Shown here: one piece after another, positions 18,546 through 27,036 of the stretch
Layout: each line of letters opens with the position of its first letter
Position numbering within the stretch: position 1 is the first letter of the stretch
Source: Cognatundibacterium crateris
GTDB taxonomy: Bacteria > Pseudomonadota > Gammaproteobacteria > Burkholderiales > Burkholderiaceae_D
Direction: 5' to 3'
DNA length: 64,000 nucleotides
Assembly: GCF_010078235.1 (NCBI RefSeq)
Contig: NZ_JAABOS010000002.1
Coordinates: forward strand, 62,001 to 126,000
Program-made: the position numbers and the translations under genes
The notes under the pieces: generated by a model
Database searches by the model: none
The model's input: only the letters and a program-made list of their open reading frames with translations
Told to the model about the DNA's origin: nothing

Positions 18546-20732
18546 TCACAGATTATTCTTCAAAAATTCCCACTTCGCTTTTTGCAGAGACCAGACCGTC
18601 CAGTCGCCGCGTGGGCCGTGGCCCTGGCCAGGGTAGAGTTGCAGGCTGTAGTCTTTGCCATTCTGTATCAGCGCATCGATCAACATGATGGCATTTTGTG
18701 GATGGACATTGTCATCCATAGTGCCATGCATGATCAGGATTTTACCGTGCAGATCCTTGGCGGCTTTGAGCACACTGCCCTTGTCATAGCCTTCTTTATT
18801 CTCTGATGGCAGGCCCATATAGCGCTCGGTATAGACGCTGTCGTACAGATGCCAGTCAGTCACAGGCGCACCGACAAAGCCCAGCTTCCATGCCTTGCTA
18901 TGGGTCATGGCATACGAGGTCATATAACCGCCATAACTCCAGCCATTCAGCGCCACCCGGTCCATATCTGCCCATCCTTGCTGCCGCAGCCATTCCAGAC
19001 CATCGAGCTGATCCTGCAATTCAAGCTGCCCCAGTTTTTTATGAATAGGCCAGGCGCTCGCCACACCTTTATTACTTGCAGAACGGTTATCCAGCACCCA
19101 CACAATGTAACCTTGCTGAGCAAGGAAATGATGGTAGAGATCATTGCTCCAGCGGTCATTCACCTGTGGCGCCATTGGGCCTGCATACAAGTGCTGATAC
19201 ACAGGGTATTTTTTCTGAGGATTAAAATCGGGGGGCAGATACAGCAGGCTTTCTAATAAAAAGCCATCGCGTGCCTTGATCTGTTGCTGGCTGACTTTAG
19301 CCAGCTGTACGCCTTTCATGGACTCGGGCATACCCACATCGTCAATCGCGCGCAATGTCTTACCGCTATCGCTCAGCAAGGCCTGTTTCGGGGTTTGCTT
19401 CAGACTGCTCCAGCTATCAAGGAACATGCTGTAGGTCTTGTTCCAGCGTACCTGATGGGTACCGCTATCCTGAGTCAGCCGCTGCTGGGCTTTGCCATCC
19501 AGGCCTATGCTGTACACATCATTACCGATAGGATTACGTTCATTGGCAGAAAACAGTATGCGGCCATTTGCTTCATCCACACCATACACTGTGCGCACAT
19601 CCCAGTCGCCCTTAGTGACAGCATGCTTCAAACGGAATTGCTGGTCGTAGCGATACACATGACGATGCCCGGTGCGATCTGACTCCCAGACGAAGCCACC
19701 ATCTTTCAGAAAAGTCGGGAAAGGCAGACGCTCAGTCCAGGCCGGGCTGCTTTCATGCACCACCACCTGACTCGCACTGCGCTTAGCATCATACAAACGC
19801 AGATCCAGCCAGGTTTGTACCCTGTCCTGCCAGGAAGCCAGCAAACGCCCATCCGGCGTCCAGCCTACCTGTACGATCAGCGTTTCCTTGCCGGGATAAG
19901 GATTTTCTGTCCAGGCGATTTTGCCTTCTTTATCGATCACACCTAAACGCACAGTAGGATTCGGATCACCTGCTTTGGGATAACGGGTGCGATCGGTTTT
20001 TATAGGCTGTGCGTGATCACCACTCAGGGTGTACACCGGCACTTTACTTTCATCGAAATTCAGGAAAGCCAGACGCTTGGAATCCGGTGACCACCAGAAC
20101 GCACGCAATTTGCCCCGGCCGTAAATCTCTTCCATATAGACCCAGTCCAGCCGTCCATTGAAATTGGTTTCACTGCCATCATGCGTAAGCCGGGTTTCTT
20201 TAGCCGTTGCGATATCGGTGATATACATATCATTACCCTTGAGGTAGGCAACGGACTGATTATCCGGCGATAAAATCGCCTCGTCTTCGACCTGATCCGG
20301 GGTATGCGTCAACTCGCGCGCCTGGGATTTTTGGGTATCCAGCAACCATAAATCATTTTTATAGGTGAACAGATAAGCAGTCTGCCCGGGCGTGATCTGT
20401 GCACCGAGCTTTTCAGCCAGCACCACTTGCTGCTTTTCTTCTATACCGGCCTGACGCAAGATCTGCACGATATTGCCATCGACCGCGAGTGCCTGTTTTT
20501 CCCAGTTGTGCGGATTCACCACGAATAACTGCACCGCACCGTCTTTGATCTGGGTCTCGATCAGCCGGTTTTGCGCATCCCAGGACAGACGCGTCAGCGG
20601 ACGGGTCTCAAACTTCACTTTCTGCGTCGGGTGATACAGCATCTCCAGACTGAGTTTTCCATCCTGCGCAGCGACATTCATCGCAGCAGTCCATGCAAAA
20701 GGCAGGCAAGCCCAAGCCCATATTGATTTCAA
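18546..20732 (-). CDS. Secreted S9 prolyl peptidase (DPP IV type)
   Basis: A 728-residue exported serine peptidase of family S9. After a signal peptide (ending AAMNVAAQ) comes the beta-propeller DPPIV_N domain, with DWVYMEEIYGR, a typical DPP IV motif. The C-terminal hydrolase domain has the nucleophile in GWSYGGYMTS (Ser near 599), the acid in GTMDDNVHPQNA and the His in PGQGHGPRG (near 705). It probably removes X-Pro dipeptides from periplasmic peptides. I prefer the TTG at 20732 because GAGGTG lies four bases upstream and the signal peptide starts there; an ATG further up (to 20846) adds 38 unlikely residues. Confidence 0.9.
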   Translation of the reverse strand: MKSIWAWACLPFAWTAAMNVAAQDGKLSLEMLYHPTQKVKFETRPLTRLSWDAQNRLIETQIKDGAVQLFVVNPHNWEKQALAVDGNIVQILRQAGIEEKQQVVLAEKLGAQITPGQTAYLFTYKNDLWLLDTQKSQARELTHTPDQVEDEAILSPDNQSVAYLKGNDMYITDIATAKETRLTHDGSETNFNGRLDWVYMEEIYGRGKLRAFWWSPDSKRLAFLNFDESKVPVYTLSGDHAQPIKTDRTRYPKAGDPNPTVRLGVIDKEGKIAWTENPYPGKETLIVQVGWTPDGRLLASWQDRVQTWLDLRLYDAKRSASQVVVHESSPAWTERLPFPTFLKDGGFVWESDRTGHRHVYRYDQQFRLKHAVTKGDWDVRTVYGVDEANGRILFSANERNPIGNDVYSIGLDGKAQQRLTQDSGTHQVRWNKTYSMFLDSWSSLKQTPKQALLSDSGKTLRAIDDVGMPESMKGVQLAKVSQQQIKARDGFLLESLLYLPPDFNPQKKYPVYQHLYAGPMAPQVNDRWSNDLYHHFLAQQGYIVWVLDNRSASNKGVASAWPIHKKLGQLELQDQLDGLEWLRQQGWADMDRVALNGWSYGGYMTSYAMTHSKAWKLGFVGAPVTDWHLYDSVYTERYMGLPSENKEGYDKGSVLKAAKDLHGKILIMHGTMDDNVHPQNAIMLIDALIQNGKDYSLQLYPGQGHGPRGDWTVWSLQKAKWEFLKNNL

Positions 20733-20929
20733 TTGACACCTCGGTTGAGTGAAAGACAAAGCTGCAGTTGCCCGCAGATAATGGCGGATATGACCAGCGC
20801 AGAGCATAATCGTTCCCCGAACCGGACGACAAGCCATTTTCAGCAATGACTAGCGGTGTTGTTATGGCACCGGCAGGAGGCGCAGCGCGCGATTTGATTC
20901 GGAATAAAAAGCAGCAGGGAAAAAGAAAA

Positions 20930-20957
20930 AACCCACCGTTATTGCTAACGATGGGTT
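20930..20957 (-). terminator. Terminator of the tRNA-Thr gene
   Basis: A 12-base stem with one C/A mismatch (20930-20941 with 20946-20957) and a four-base loop; on the minus strand it is followed by TTTTTTCTTTTT. It sits directly behind the 3' end of the tRNA. Confidence 0.85.
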
Positions 20958-20962
20958 TTTAT

Positions 20963-21038
20963 TGGTGCCGGCTGCCGGAATCGAACTGGCTACCTGATGA
21001 TTACAAGTCAACTGCTCTACCAAGTGAGCTAAGCCGGC
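20963..21038 (-). tRNA. tRNA-Thr (anticodon TGT)
   Basis: 76 bases on the minus strand including an encoded CCA. The acceptor stem GCCGGCT/AGCCGGC pairs perfectly, the D arm is GCTC...GAGC, the anticodon loop is CTTGTAA (anticodon TGT) and the T loop is TTCGATT. The anticodon stem GTTGA/TCATC has a T-T mismatch at its second pair, and the T stem has the A-C mismatch also present in E. coli tRNA-Thr(TGT). It reads ACA codons. A lone tRNA between the S9 peptidase and sspB. Confidence 0.95.
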
Positions 21039-21099
21039 GAAAATCGTTTCGATTGTTGCTACATTTTACCGCAGCAGTTCCGAAGACACGTATTATAGG

Positions 21100-21573
21100 C
21101 TACTTTATGATTTTTAGCGAGGGTTTTCCCGGTTTTTTTTGTTCTTTTTCTGTTTCAGTAGCCGTTTCAGTATTTTCGCCGCTGCTCACCGATGCCAGTC
21201 CGAGTCCAGAACGCGGCCGTTGCTCCTGCTCATCCAGTTCATTGATCTCTGGCACTTCATCGAGTGAGGCTTCGAATGCCATGCCCTGACCGTTTTCGCT
21301 GGCATAGACCGCAATGACGTTTCCGACCGGTACATGAATCTCGCGTGAGACGCCACCGAAGCGGGCTTTGAAGCTCACCGCGTCATTGTCCATTTTCAAA
21401 CCACTGGTTGCGCCGAAGCTGATGTTCAGCACGATCTCGCCATTACGCACAAACTCCATAGGCACTTGTACGCCAGCTGCGACTTTGACCGCCATATACG
21501 GCGTATAGCCATTGTCGGTACACCATTCGTAAATTGCCCGCATAAAATAAGGCTTGGTTGAAGTTTCCTGCAT
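21100..21573 (-). CDS. sspB: ClpXP specificity-enhancing factor SspB
   Basis: A 157-residue adaptor that hands ssrA-tagged proteins to ClpXP. The N-terminal domain starts ETSTKPYFMRAIYEWCTDNG and includes IVLNISFGATSGLKMDN, as in SspB. An acidic, flexible linker is followed by the C-terminal ClpX-docking tail KPSLKIIK, equivalent to the E. coli RPALRVVK tail. The ATG at 21573 matches the family start; an upstream reading to 21621 would add 16 residues. It follows sspA on the same strand, but a strong hairpin lies between them. Confidence 0.95.
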   Translation of the reverse strand: MQETSTKPYFMRAIYEWCTDNGYTPYMAVKVAAGVQVPMEFVRNGEIVLNISFGATSGLKMDNDAVSFKARFGGVSREIHVPVGNVIAVYASENGQGMAFEASLDEVPEINELDEQEQRPRSGLGLASVSSGENTETATETEKEQKKPGKPSLKIIK

Positions 21574-21621
21574 CTGTAGTACCCGCTTGATTTGATATAA
21601 AGAGAATCGAAAGTCTGACAC

Positions 21622-21661
21622 AAAAAGTTAAGGCTGACTTTAGAAAAAAGTCAGCCTTAAC
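21622..21661 (-). terminator. Strong hairpin between sspA and sspB
   Basis: A perfect 15-bp stem (21627-21641 with 21647-21661) with a five-base loop, followed on the minus strand by TTTTTG. It has the form of an intrinsic terminator 26 bases after the sspA stop and 48 bases before the sspB start, so it should reduce or separate sspB expression. Confidence 0.8.
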
Positions 21662-21687
21662 ATATTTCACATCCTGACCAGCCCTGA

Positions 21688-22299
21688 TTAACGGCGCATC
21701 ACTTTCTCGGATGGCGTCAATGCCTCGATGTAAGCCGGACGCGAGAAAATGCGCTCAGCATATTTCATGATAGGCGCAGCGGTTTTGGACAATTCAATAC
21801 CGTAGTGATCCAGACGCCACAACAAAGGCGCAACAGCCACGTCCAGCATAGAGAACTCTTCGCCCAGCATGTATTTATTTTTGATAAACAGTGGAGCGAG
21901 CTGAGTCAGGCGGTCACGAATCTCGGCACGTGCTTTATCCTGTGCCTTGGCCGATGTCGTGCTCTTATCGTTTTCCAGAGTATGCACGTGAACGAACAAC
22001 TCTTTTTCGAAATTGAACAGCATCAGGCGCGCACGTGCGCGTTGCAGCGGATCAGCCGGCATCAGTTGCGGATGCGGGAAACGTTCATCAATATATTCAT
22101 TGATGATATTGGATTCATACAAGATCAGTTCACGTTCGACCAGGATAGGCACCTGACCATAAGGATTCATGGTCGAAATATCTTCCGGTTTGTTGAACAA
22201 ATCGACATCACGGATTTCGAAATCCATGCCTTTTTCAAACAACACCAAACGGCAACGCTGAGAAAATGGGCAAGTTGTGCCCGAATAGAGAACCATCAT
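21688..22299 (-). CDS. sspA: Stringent starvation protein A (GST-like)
   Basis: A 203-residue protein with the glutathione S-transferase fold that binds RNA polymerase in E. coli and alters transcription in starvation and acid stress. The thioredoxin-like N-terminus MVLYSGTTCPFSQRCRLVLFEKG (written in parts: LYSGTTCPFSQRC, RLVLFEKG), then NPYGQVPILVERELILYES with the cis-Pro, and a helical C-terminal domain (EFSMLDVAVAPLLWRLDHY). Two ATGs in a row at 22299 and 22296 are both possible starts; AAGGAA lies 11 bases up. It follows petC by about 150 bp in the conserved order petABC-sspA-sspB. Confidence 0.95.
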   Translation of the reverse strand: MMVLYSGTTCPFSQRCRLVLFEKGMDFEIRDVDLFNKPEDISTMNPYGQVPILVERELILYESNIINEYIDERFPHPQLMPADPLQRARARLMLFNFEKELFVHVHTLENDKSTTSAKAQDKARAEIRDRLTQLAPLFIKNKYMLGEEFSMLDVAVAPLLWRLDHYGIELSKTAAPIMKYAERIFSRPAYIEALTPSEKVMRR

Positions 22300-22411
22300 T
22301 TTTATAGTTCCTTAAAAACGATCAGGGCGAGGCACCTTGACGCACCTCACCCTTGGGATTACTCGTCCGCTTACGACGGAGAAAAACGGACGATCTGAAA
22401 AATTCCTGTCA

Positions 22412-22431
22412 GATGTGAAGCTCTTCACATC
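22412..22431 (-). terminator. Weak hairpin after petC
   Basis: GATGTGAA/TTCACATC (22412-22419, 22424-22431) with a four-base loop, followed on the minus strand by a short T-run after nine bases. It may partly end petABC transcription or mark a processing site in the petC-sspA gap. Confidence 0.4.
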
Positions 22432-22447
22432 AACAAGATACATGCAA

Positions 22448-23212
22448 TTATTTGACCTCTTTCCAGATGGAAGCGTTCAAACGCCATGCAAGTGTCGCTA
22501 AAACTGCCATGAAAATCAAGACTATTACACCAAGACGCTTACGGGTATTTTGGGCAGGTTCACCCATCCATTGCAAATATGCAACCAGATCACCGACAGC
22601 ATTGTCATATTCGGCAGCGCTTAATTTACCAGCAGCAACAGTTTCAAAACCACTGAATTTGTGTACCGACTTTGATGCATCATGTGCATCTTTTTCTTCT
22701 ACAAACTTGGCAGTACGAACACCTTGCAATTCCCATAATACATGTGGCATACCCACATTCGGGAAGACCAGATTGTTCCAGCCGGTAGGACGGGACTCAT
22801 CTTTGTAGTAAGTGCGCAGATAAGTATACAACCAATCTGCACCGGTTCCTGCTTCAGATGCTTTCGCTCTTGCGATCACGGACAAATCCGGCGGTACTGC
22901 ACCGAACCAGGCCTTTGCGTCCTTGGCTGACAAGGTGTTTTTCATCAGATCACCAACTTTTTCCCCTGTGAACAAGAGATTTTGCTTGATCTGATCTTCT
23001 GTCAGCCCGATATCGCGCAGGCGATTGTAACGCATTGCGGACGCCGAGTGGCAATTGAGGCAGTAGTTAACAAACAGTTTGGCACCGTTTTGCAGGGCTG
23101 CCATATCGGTTGTACGGTCCGGTGCTTTATCCAAAGGATGAGTGGCACCGCTTGCGAGCGCTAATGCTGGAACCAAAGCAACAGCAGCGATCAGTTTTTT
23201 AAGTAATTTCAT
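22448..23212 (-). CDS. petC: Cytochrome c1 of the bc1 complex
   Basis: A 254-residue membrane-anchored cytochrome. It has a signal peptide (to about residue 21), heme-binding CLNCH (about residues 51-55) and a C-terminal anchor (VIVLIFMAVLATLAWRLNASIW). The Met ligand is probably in PNVGMPHVLWELQG. It accepts electrons from the Rieske protein and passes them to a soluble cytochrome c. Third gene of petABC, 25 bp after petB. Confidence 0.96.
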   Translation of the reverse strand: MKLLKKLIAAVALVPALALASGATHPLDKAPDRTTDMAALQNGAKLFVNYCLNCHSASAMRYNRLRDIGLTEDQIKQNLLFTGEKVGDLMKNTLSAKDAKAWFGAVPPDLSVIARAKASEAGTGADWLYTYLRTYYKDESRPTGWNNLVFPNVGMPHVLWELQGVRTAKFVEEKDAHDASKSVHKFSGFETVAAGKLSAAEYDNAVGDLVAYLQWMGEPAQNTRKRLGVIVLIFMAVLATLAWRLNASIWKEVK

Positions 23213-23237
23213 GCTAATTCGTCCTCGCTTAGTTGAC

Positions 23238-24647
23238 TTAGTGAGCGCTGAAAGTCACACGCTTCGGTACAGGCTTAAATGTACCCATCGCACTCCACCA
23301 TGGCATCAACAGGAAGAAGCCGTAGTAAATCACTGCACAAACCTGCGACACACGTTCGCCTGTCGGTGACGGTGCCTGTACACCGAGGTAGCCCAGGATC
23401 ACAAAGGCAATCGCGAAAATGATGTACACATATTTGTGCCAGTCAGGGCGATAGCGTATCGATTTCACTGGCGACAAATCCAGCCAAGGCAGGAAAGCCA
23501 GGATCACAACAGAGCCGCCGAACAAGACCACACCCCAGAATTTCGCATCCAGTGCGCCAGGCATCATGCCAGCGATCGCGACCAGTGCAATACCTGCAAT
23601 CGCCATTTTGATGATAGTCGGCAGCTTGGTTTTGATGTAAATGAACGCGACATAGGCTGCGATACCAACCTGCACCACATACAGGAATTCCGAGGTCGTT
23701 GCACGCAAGATCGAATAGAAAGGCGTGAAATACCAGGTCGGCGCAATATGTGGCGGCGTTTTCAGCGAATCAGCCGGAATAAAGTTGTTGTACTCCAGGA
23801 AGTAACCACCCATCTCCGGCGCAAAGAACACAACCGCGCTGAACAGGGTCAGGAATACCGTCACACCGAAGATATCTTTCGACGAATAATAAGGATGTGA
23901 TGGGATGCCATCCACCGGATGACCATCAGCACCAATGTTATCCTTGATTTCAATACCGTCAGGATTGTTAGAGCCAACTTCATGCAGAGCGATCAGATGC
24001 GCTGCAACCAGACCCAGCAAGACCAGCGGAATCGCAATCACGTGGAAAGAGAAGAAACGGTTCAGCGTTGCATCCGACACCACATAGTCGCCACGAATCC
24101 ACAGTGACAGATCAGGACCAATGAAAGGAATCGCGCCAAACAGGTTCACAATCACCTGTGCGCCCCAGTAAGACATCTGGCCCCAAGGCAACAAATAACC
24201 GAAGAACGCCTCTGCCATCAGGCACAGGAAAATCGCGAAACCAAACAACCAGATCAGTTCACGTGGCTTACGGTAGGAGCCATACATGAAGGCACGGGCC
24301 ATATGCAGATAAACCACGATGAAGAAAGCCGAAGCACCGGTAGAGTGCATATAGCGCACTAACCAGCCCCAGGGCACATCACGCATGATGTATTCCACCG
24401 ATGCAAATGCCAGATTCGCATCTGGTTTGTAATGCATGACCAGGAAGATACCGGTCACAATCTGGATCACCAGCACCAGCATCGCGAGCGAGCCAAAGAT
24501 GTACCAGAAATTGAAATTTTTCGGTGCGTAGTATTTACCCCACTGATCATTCCACAGCTTGGTCAGCGGGAAGCGGGAATCAACCCAGTTCAGTGCGTGC
24601 TCAGCTGCAGACGCGTCTGCAGGCAGTTTTTTCTCAACAAATGCCAT
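23238..24647 (-). CDS. petB: Cytochrome b of the bc1 complex
   Basis: A 469-residue membrane protein that carries two b hemes and the quinol oxidation and reduction sites. Visible: LVRYMHSTGASAFFIVVYLH and SFHVIAIPLVLLGLVAAHL with the paired heme His residues, the PFIGPDLSLWIRGDY segment, and the Qo-site motif PEMGGYFLEYNNF (a PEWY-like position). Length suits the proteobacterial type with eight helices. It starts two bases after the Rieske gene. Confidence 0.97.
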   Translation of the reverse strand: MAFVEKKLPADASAAEHALNWVDSRFPLTKLWNDQWGKYYAPKNFNFWYIFGSLAMLVLVIQIVTGIFLVMHYKPDANLAFASVEYIMRDVPWGWLVRYMHSTGASAFFIVVYLHMARAFMYGSYRKPRELIWLFGFAIFLCLMAEAFFGYLLPWGQMSYWGAQVIVNLFGAIPFIGPDLSLWIRGDYVVSDATLNRFFSFHVIAIPLVLLGLVAAHLIALHEVGSNNPDGIEIKDNIGADGHPVDGIPSHPYYSSKDIFGVTVFLTLFSAVVFFAPEMGGYFLEYNNFIPADSLKTPPHIAPTWYFTPFYSILRATTSEFLYVVQVGIAAYVAFIYIKTKLPTIIKMAIAGIALVAIAGMMPGALDAKFWGVVLFGGSVVILAFLPWLDLSPVKSIRYRPDWHKYVYIIFAIAFVILGYLGVQAPSPTGERVSQVCAVIYYGFFLLMPWWSAMGTFKPVPKRVTFSAH

Positions 24648-24649
24648 GA

Positions 24650-25264
24650 TTACGCCTCACCTTTCTCATCTTTACCAATCAGTATCTTGGTGTCCGACAG
24701 GAACATATGGCGCGGCACATCCAGATTTTGTGGTGCTGGTTTATTTTTGAATACACGACCAGCCAGATCGAAAGTAGATCCATGGCATGGGCATAAGAAG
24801 CCACCTTGCCAGTCATCTGGCAAAGAAGCCTGGGCACCAGCCTGGAACTTAGAACTTGGGGAACAACCGAGGTGGGAACAAATACCGACTGTCACCAGAA
24901 TTTCCGGATGCTCTTTGCGGGAGCGGCTTTGCTTATCGCAATACTCCGGCATATCCATGGTGTAAGGTTTATTGGATTGCGGATCAGCAACTTTATCTTC
25001 GGTCTTGGCCAGACTGGCCAACATTTCCGGTGTCCGCTTGAGAATCCAGACTGGCTTACCACGCCACTCCACCGTTGTCATTTCACCGGTTTTCAAAGCG
25101 GAAATGTCCACTTCTACCGGCGCACCAGCCGCTTTCGCGCGCTCTGATGGCTGGAACGTGCTTACCAATGCTCCCGCCGTAGCCAAGCCCGCCACGCCAC
25201 CTGCCGCGCAAGTGGCGACGAGCAAACCGCGGCGGCCAGAATCGACCTGCTTTTCGTTACTCAT
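24650..25264 (-). CDS. petA: Rieske iron-sulfur protein of the bc1 complex
   Basis: A 204-residue protein with an N-terminal Tat-type signal anchor (GRRGLLVATCAAGGVAGL), a membrane helix and a C-terminal [2Fe-2S] domain. The cluster ligands are in CSHLGC and CPCHGS. It moves electrons from ubiquinol to cytochrome c1. The twin Arg is RR at residues 11-12, and tatABC is encoded 4-5 kb away in the same window. First gene of petABC; its leader is strongly structured (25327-25390). Confidence 0.97.
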   Translation of the reverse strand: MSNEKQVDSGRRGLLVATCAAGGVAGLATAGALVSTFQPSERAKAAGAPVEVDISALKTGEMTTVEWRGKPVWILKRTPEMLASLAKTEDKVADPQSNKPYTMDMPEYCDKQSRSRKEHPEILVTVGICSHLGCSPSSKFQAGAQASLPDDWQGGFLCPCHGSTFDLAGRVFKNKPAPQNLDVPRHMFLSDTKILIGKDEKGEA

Positions 25265-25745
25265 ACCAACCCCAATCTGTCAAAAGTCAAAACCCGACGA
25301 CTAGAACTCATTTCATCAATACGAGTCGGAGGTCACACCTCCGGGAACTGACAATACATGCATCAGCACAAACCTGTGCTGTATTGTCAGGCAATCAGTT
25401 TTTGGCCAGCACCGCGAACCACAGATACAAGCGCCCCGAATTGCCCTATCCGCACCCACAGCTACGGATGAAATAAGCTCTAACTTCTAGCAACCTTAAA
25501 TTATAAAGTAGCGGAATATGGTTTTAAAGCAAAAGATCCCCAAACAACAAAAATACGCGATTTTTTAAACATTTTCACTGTTTTTTGACATATTTGGATG
25601 CAAAAATGCGAAAAATGTGTTTATTCGGTATTTTCTGGAAAACATCATTAACAATGTCTTTGCGCCAATTTTCTGGCTTGCGCATTAGAATACATCCGTC
25701 AAGAAAATCGTGGCATAACTATTAATGGAAAAAGGGAGTTTTTTT
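25265..25745. other. 481-bp gap between petA and mscL
   Basis: No gene is seen. The petA side holds the two hairpins; the middle and the mscL side (about 25490-25680) are AT-rich with several A/T runs and must contain promoters for both divergent units. I could not place a -35/-10 pair with confidence. Confidence 0.5.
25327..25390 (-). promoter_or_regulatory. Two hairpins in the petABC leader region
   Basis: Hairpin 1: CGGAGGT/ACCTCCG (25327-25333, 25337-25343), seven pairs with a three-base loop. Hairpin 2: 25348-25356 pairs with 25382-25390 and 25364-25369 with 25376-25381, leaving a seven-base bulge. They sit 63-126 bases before the petA ATG. On the minus strand, hairpin 1 contains GGAGGT, a perfect ribosome-binding sequence with no good start codon next to it. 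I do not recognise a known riboswitch. Either an RNA element or an operator is possible. Confidence 0.6.
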
Positions 25746-26168
25746 ATGAGTATGATGCAAGAATTTAAGGCATTTGCTGCCAAAGGCAATGTGATCGATC
25801 TGGCGGTTGGTGTGATCATCGGCGCCGCGTTTGGCAAGATTGTGGACTCGCTGGTCGGTGATATCGTGATGCCCGCAATCACCCGTTTATTAGGAGGCGG
25901 CCTCGATTTCTCCAACTATTACCTGCCGTTGAATGGCCAGAGCACACAGCTGGCACTGGCGGAAGCCAAGAAATTAGGCGGTGTTATTGCTTACGGCAAT
26001 TTCATCACTGTTACCGTAAATTTCCTGATACTGGCTTTTGTGATTTTCCAGATGGTTCGCCTGTTCAATAAAATGAAAAAGGATGAACCGGTAGCTGCAC
26101 CAGCTCCGGTTGTGACACCGGAAGATGTGTTGTTATTACGCGAAATTCGCGACGCATTGAAAAAATAA
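25746..26168 (+). CDS. mscL: Large-conductance mechanosensitive channel
   Basis: A 140-residue inner-membrane channel that opens under osmotic downshock. The start [23 protein letters not shown] is standard (N-terminal amphipathic helix, then helix 1 with [15 protein letters not shown]). Helix 2 is [18 protein letters not shown], and the cytoplasmic helix ends in [14 protein letters not shown] lies seven T-rich bases before the ATG at 25746; an in-frame ATG at 25725 lacks a site. Single gene with a strong terminator. Confidence 0.97.
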   Translation: MSMMQEFKAFAAKGNVIDLAVGVIIGAAFGKIVDSLVGDIVMPAITRLLGGGLDFSNYYLPLNGQSTQLALAEAKKLGGVIAYGNFITVTVNFLILAFVIFQMVRLFNKMKKDEPVAAPAPVVTPEDVLLLREIRDALKK

Positions 26169-26192
26169 GTCTGCCTCCGTTTTGTCTCTGCC

Positions 26193-26234
26193 AAGCAACA
26201 GCCAGCGCATTTCATCGCTGGCTGTTGCTTTTTA
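26193..26234 (+). terminator. Intrinsic terminator after mscL
   Basis: A perfect 15-bp stem (26193-26207 with 26216-26230) with an eight-base loop and a following T-run, 25 bases after the mscL stop. Confidence 0.92.
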
Positions 26235-26259
26235 TGGCCTGGAATTTAAAGCTTGCACA

Positions 26260-27027
26260 TCAGACCGGATTGTCGACATCAATAAACTGGTGGGTAATGC
26301 CAAACTGCTGCGCTATCCAATCCCCCAGCGCCTGTACCCCATAGCGCTCGGTCGCATGGTGACCACAAGCCAGATAAGCCACGCCAGTCTCACGCGCCAG
26401 ATGCACAGTGGGCTCTGAAATTTCCCCAGACAGATAAACGCTGGCACCGGCAGCAACTGCGCGATCCAGCATGCTGTGGGCGGCACCGCTGCACCAGGCA
26501 ATTTGCCCCAATGCCTGTGCCGGGTCGCCAATTAACAAGGGCGTACGGCCAAGCACAGCAGCGATATGGTTCTGCAAGTCACCCACCGTGCGTAGCGCAG
26601 TATCGGCAACCTTCCCCAGCCAGCCTATATCGTCATCACCAAAGCGTCCTGTAGGCGTGAAGTTCAACAGACGCGCGAGTTGCGCGTTATTTCCCAATTC
26701 AGGATGACTGTCCAGCGGCAAGTGGTAGGCAAACAGACTGATATCGTTTTTCAGCAATACGGCCAGACGCTTGTATTTATGCCCTATCAGCCGCATATCT
26801 TCACCACGCCAGAAGTAACCGTGATGTACCAACACCGCATCGGCACCCAGCTCCAGCGCACGCTCCAGTAAGGCCAGGCTGGCTGTCACGCCGGTCACCA
26901 GGTGCCGGATTTCAGTTCGCCCTTCCACCTGCAAGCCATTTGGGCAATAATCACGGAAACGATTAACTTGCAGTTCATTTTCCAGTGCTCTGGCCAGTTC
27001 ATCCCGATTCACACTTTTCTTTTCCAT
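26260..27027 (-). CDS. NIF3-family dinuclear metal protein
   Basis: A 255-residue protein of the NIF3/YbgI family, known as a hexameric ring with a two-metal site. Visible metal-binding segments: VLVHHGYFWRGED (near residues 64-76), FAYHLPLDSHPELGNNAQLA, and GEISEPTVH with CGHHATERYG in the C-terminal part. The family resembles a GTP cyclohydrolase-like hydrolase, but its in vivo substrate is unclear. AAGGAAG lies before the ATG. Its start codon is only nine bases from the start of the divergent HtrA gene, so its promoter must lie inside that gene. Confidence 0.93.
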   Translation of the reverse strand: MEKKSVNRDELARALENELQVNRFRDYCPNGLQVEGRTEIRHLVTGVTASLALLERALELGADAVLVHHGYFWRGEDMRLIGHKYKRLAVLLKNDISLFAYHLPLDSHPELGNNAQLARLLNFTPTGRFGDDDIGWLGKVADTALRTVGDLQNHIAAVLGRTPLLIGDPAQALGQIAWCSGAAHSMLDRAVAAGASVYLSGEISEPTVHLARETGVAYLACGHHATERYGVQALGDWIAQQFGITHQFIDVDNPV

Positions 27028-27036
27028 ATCTTCCTT

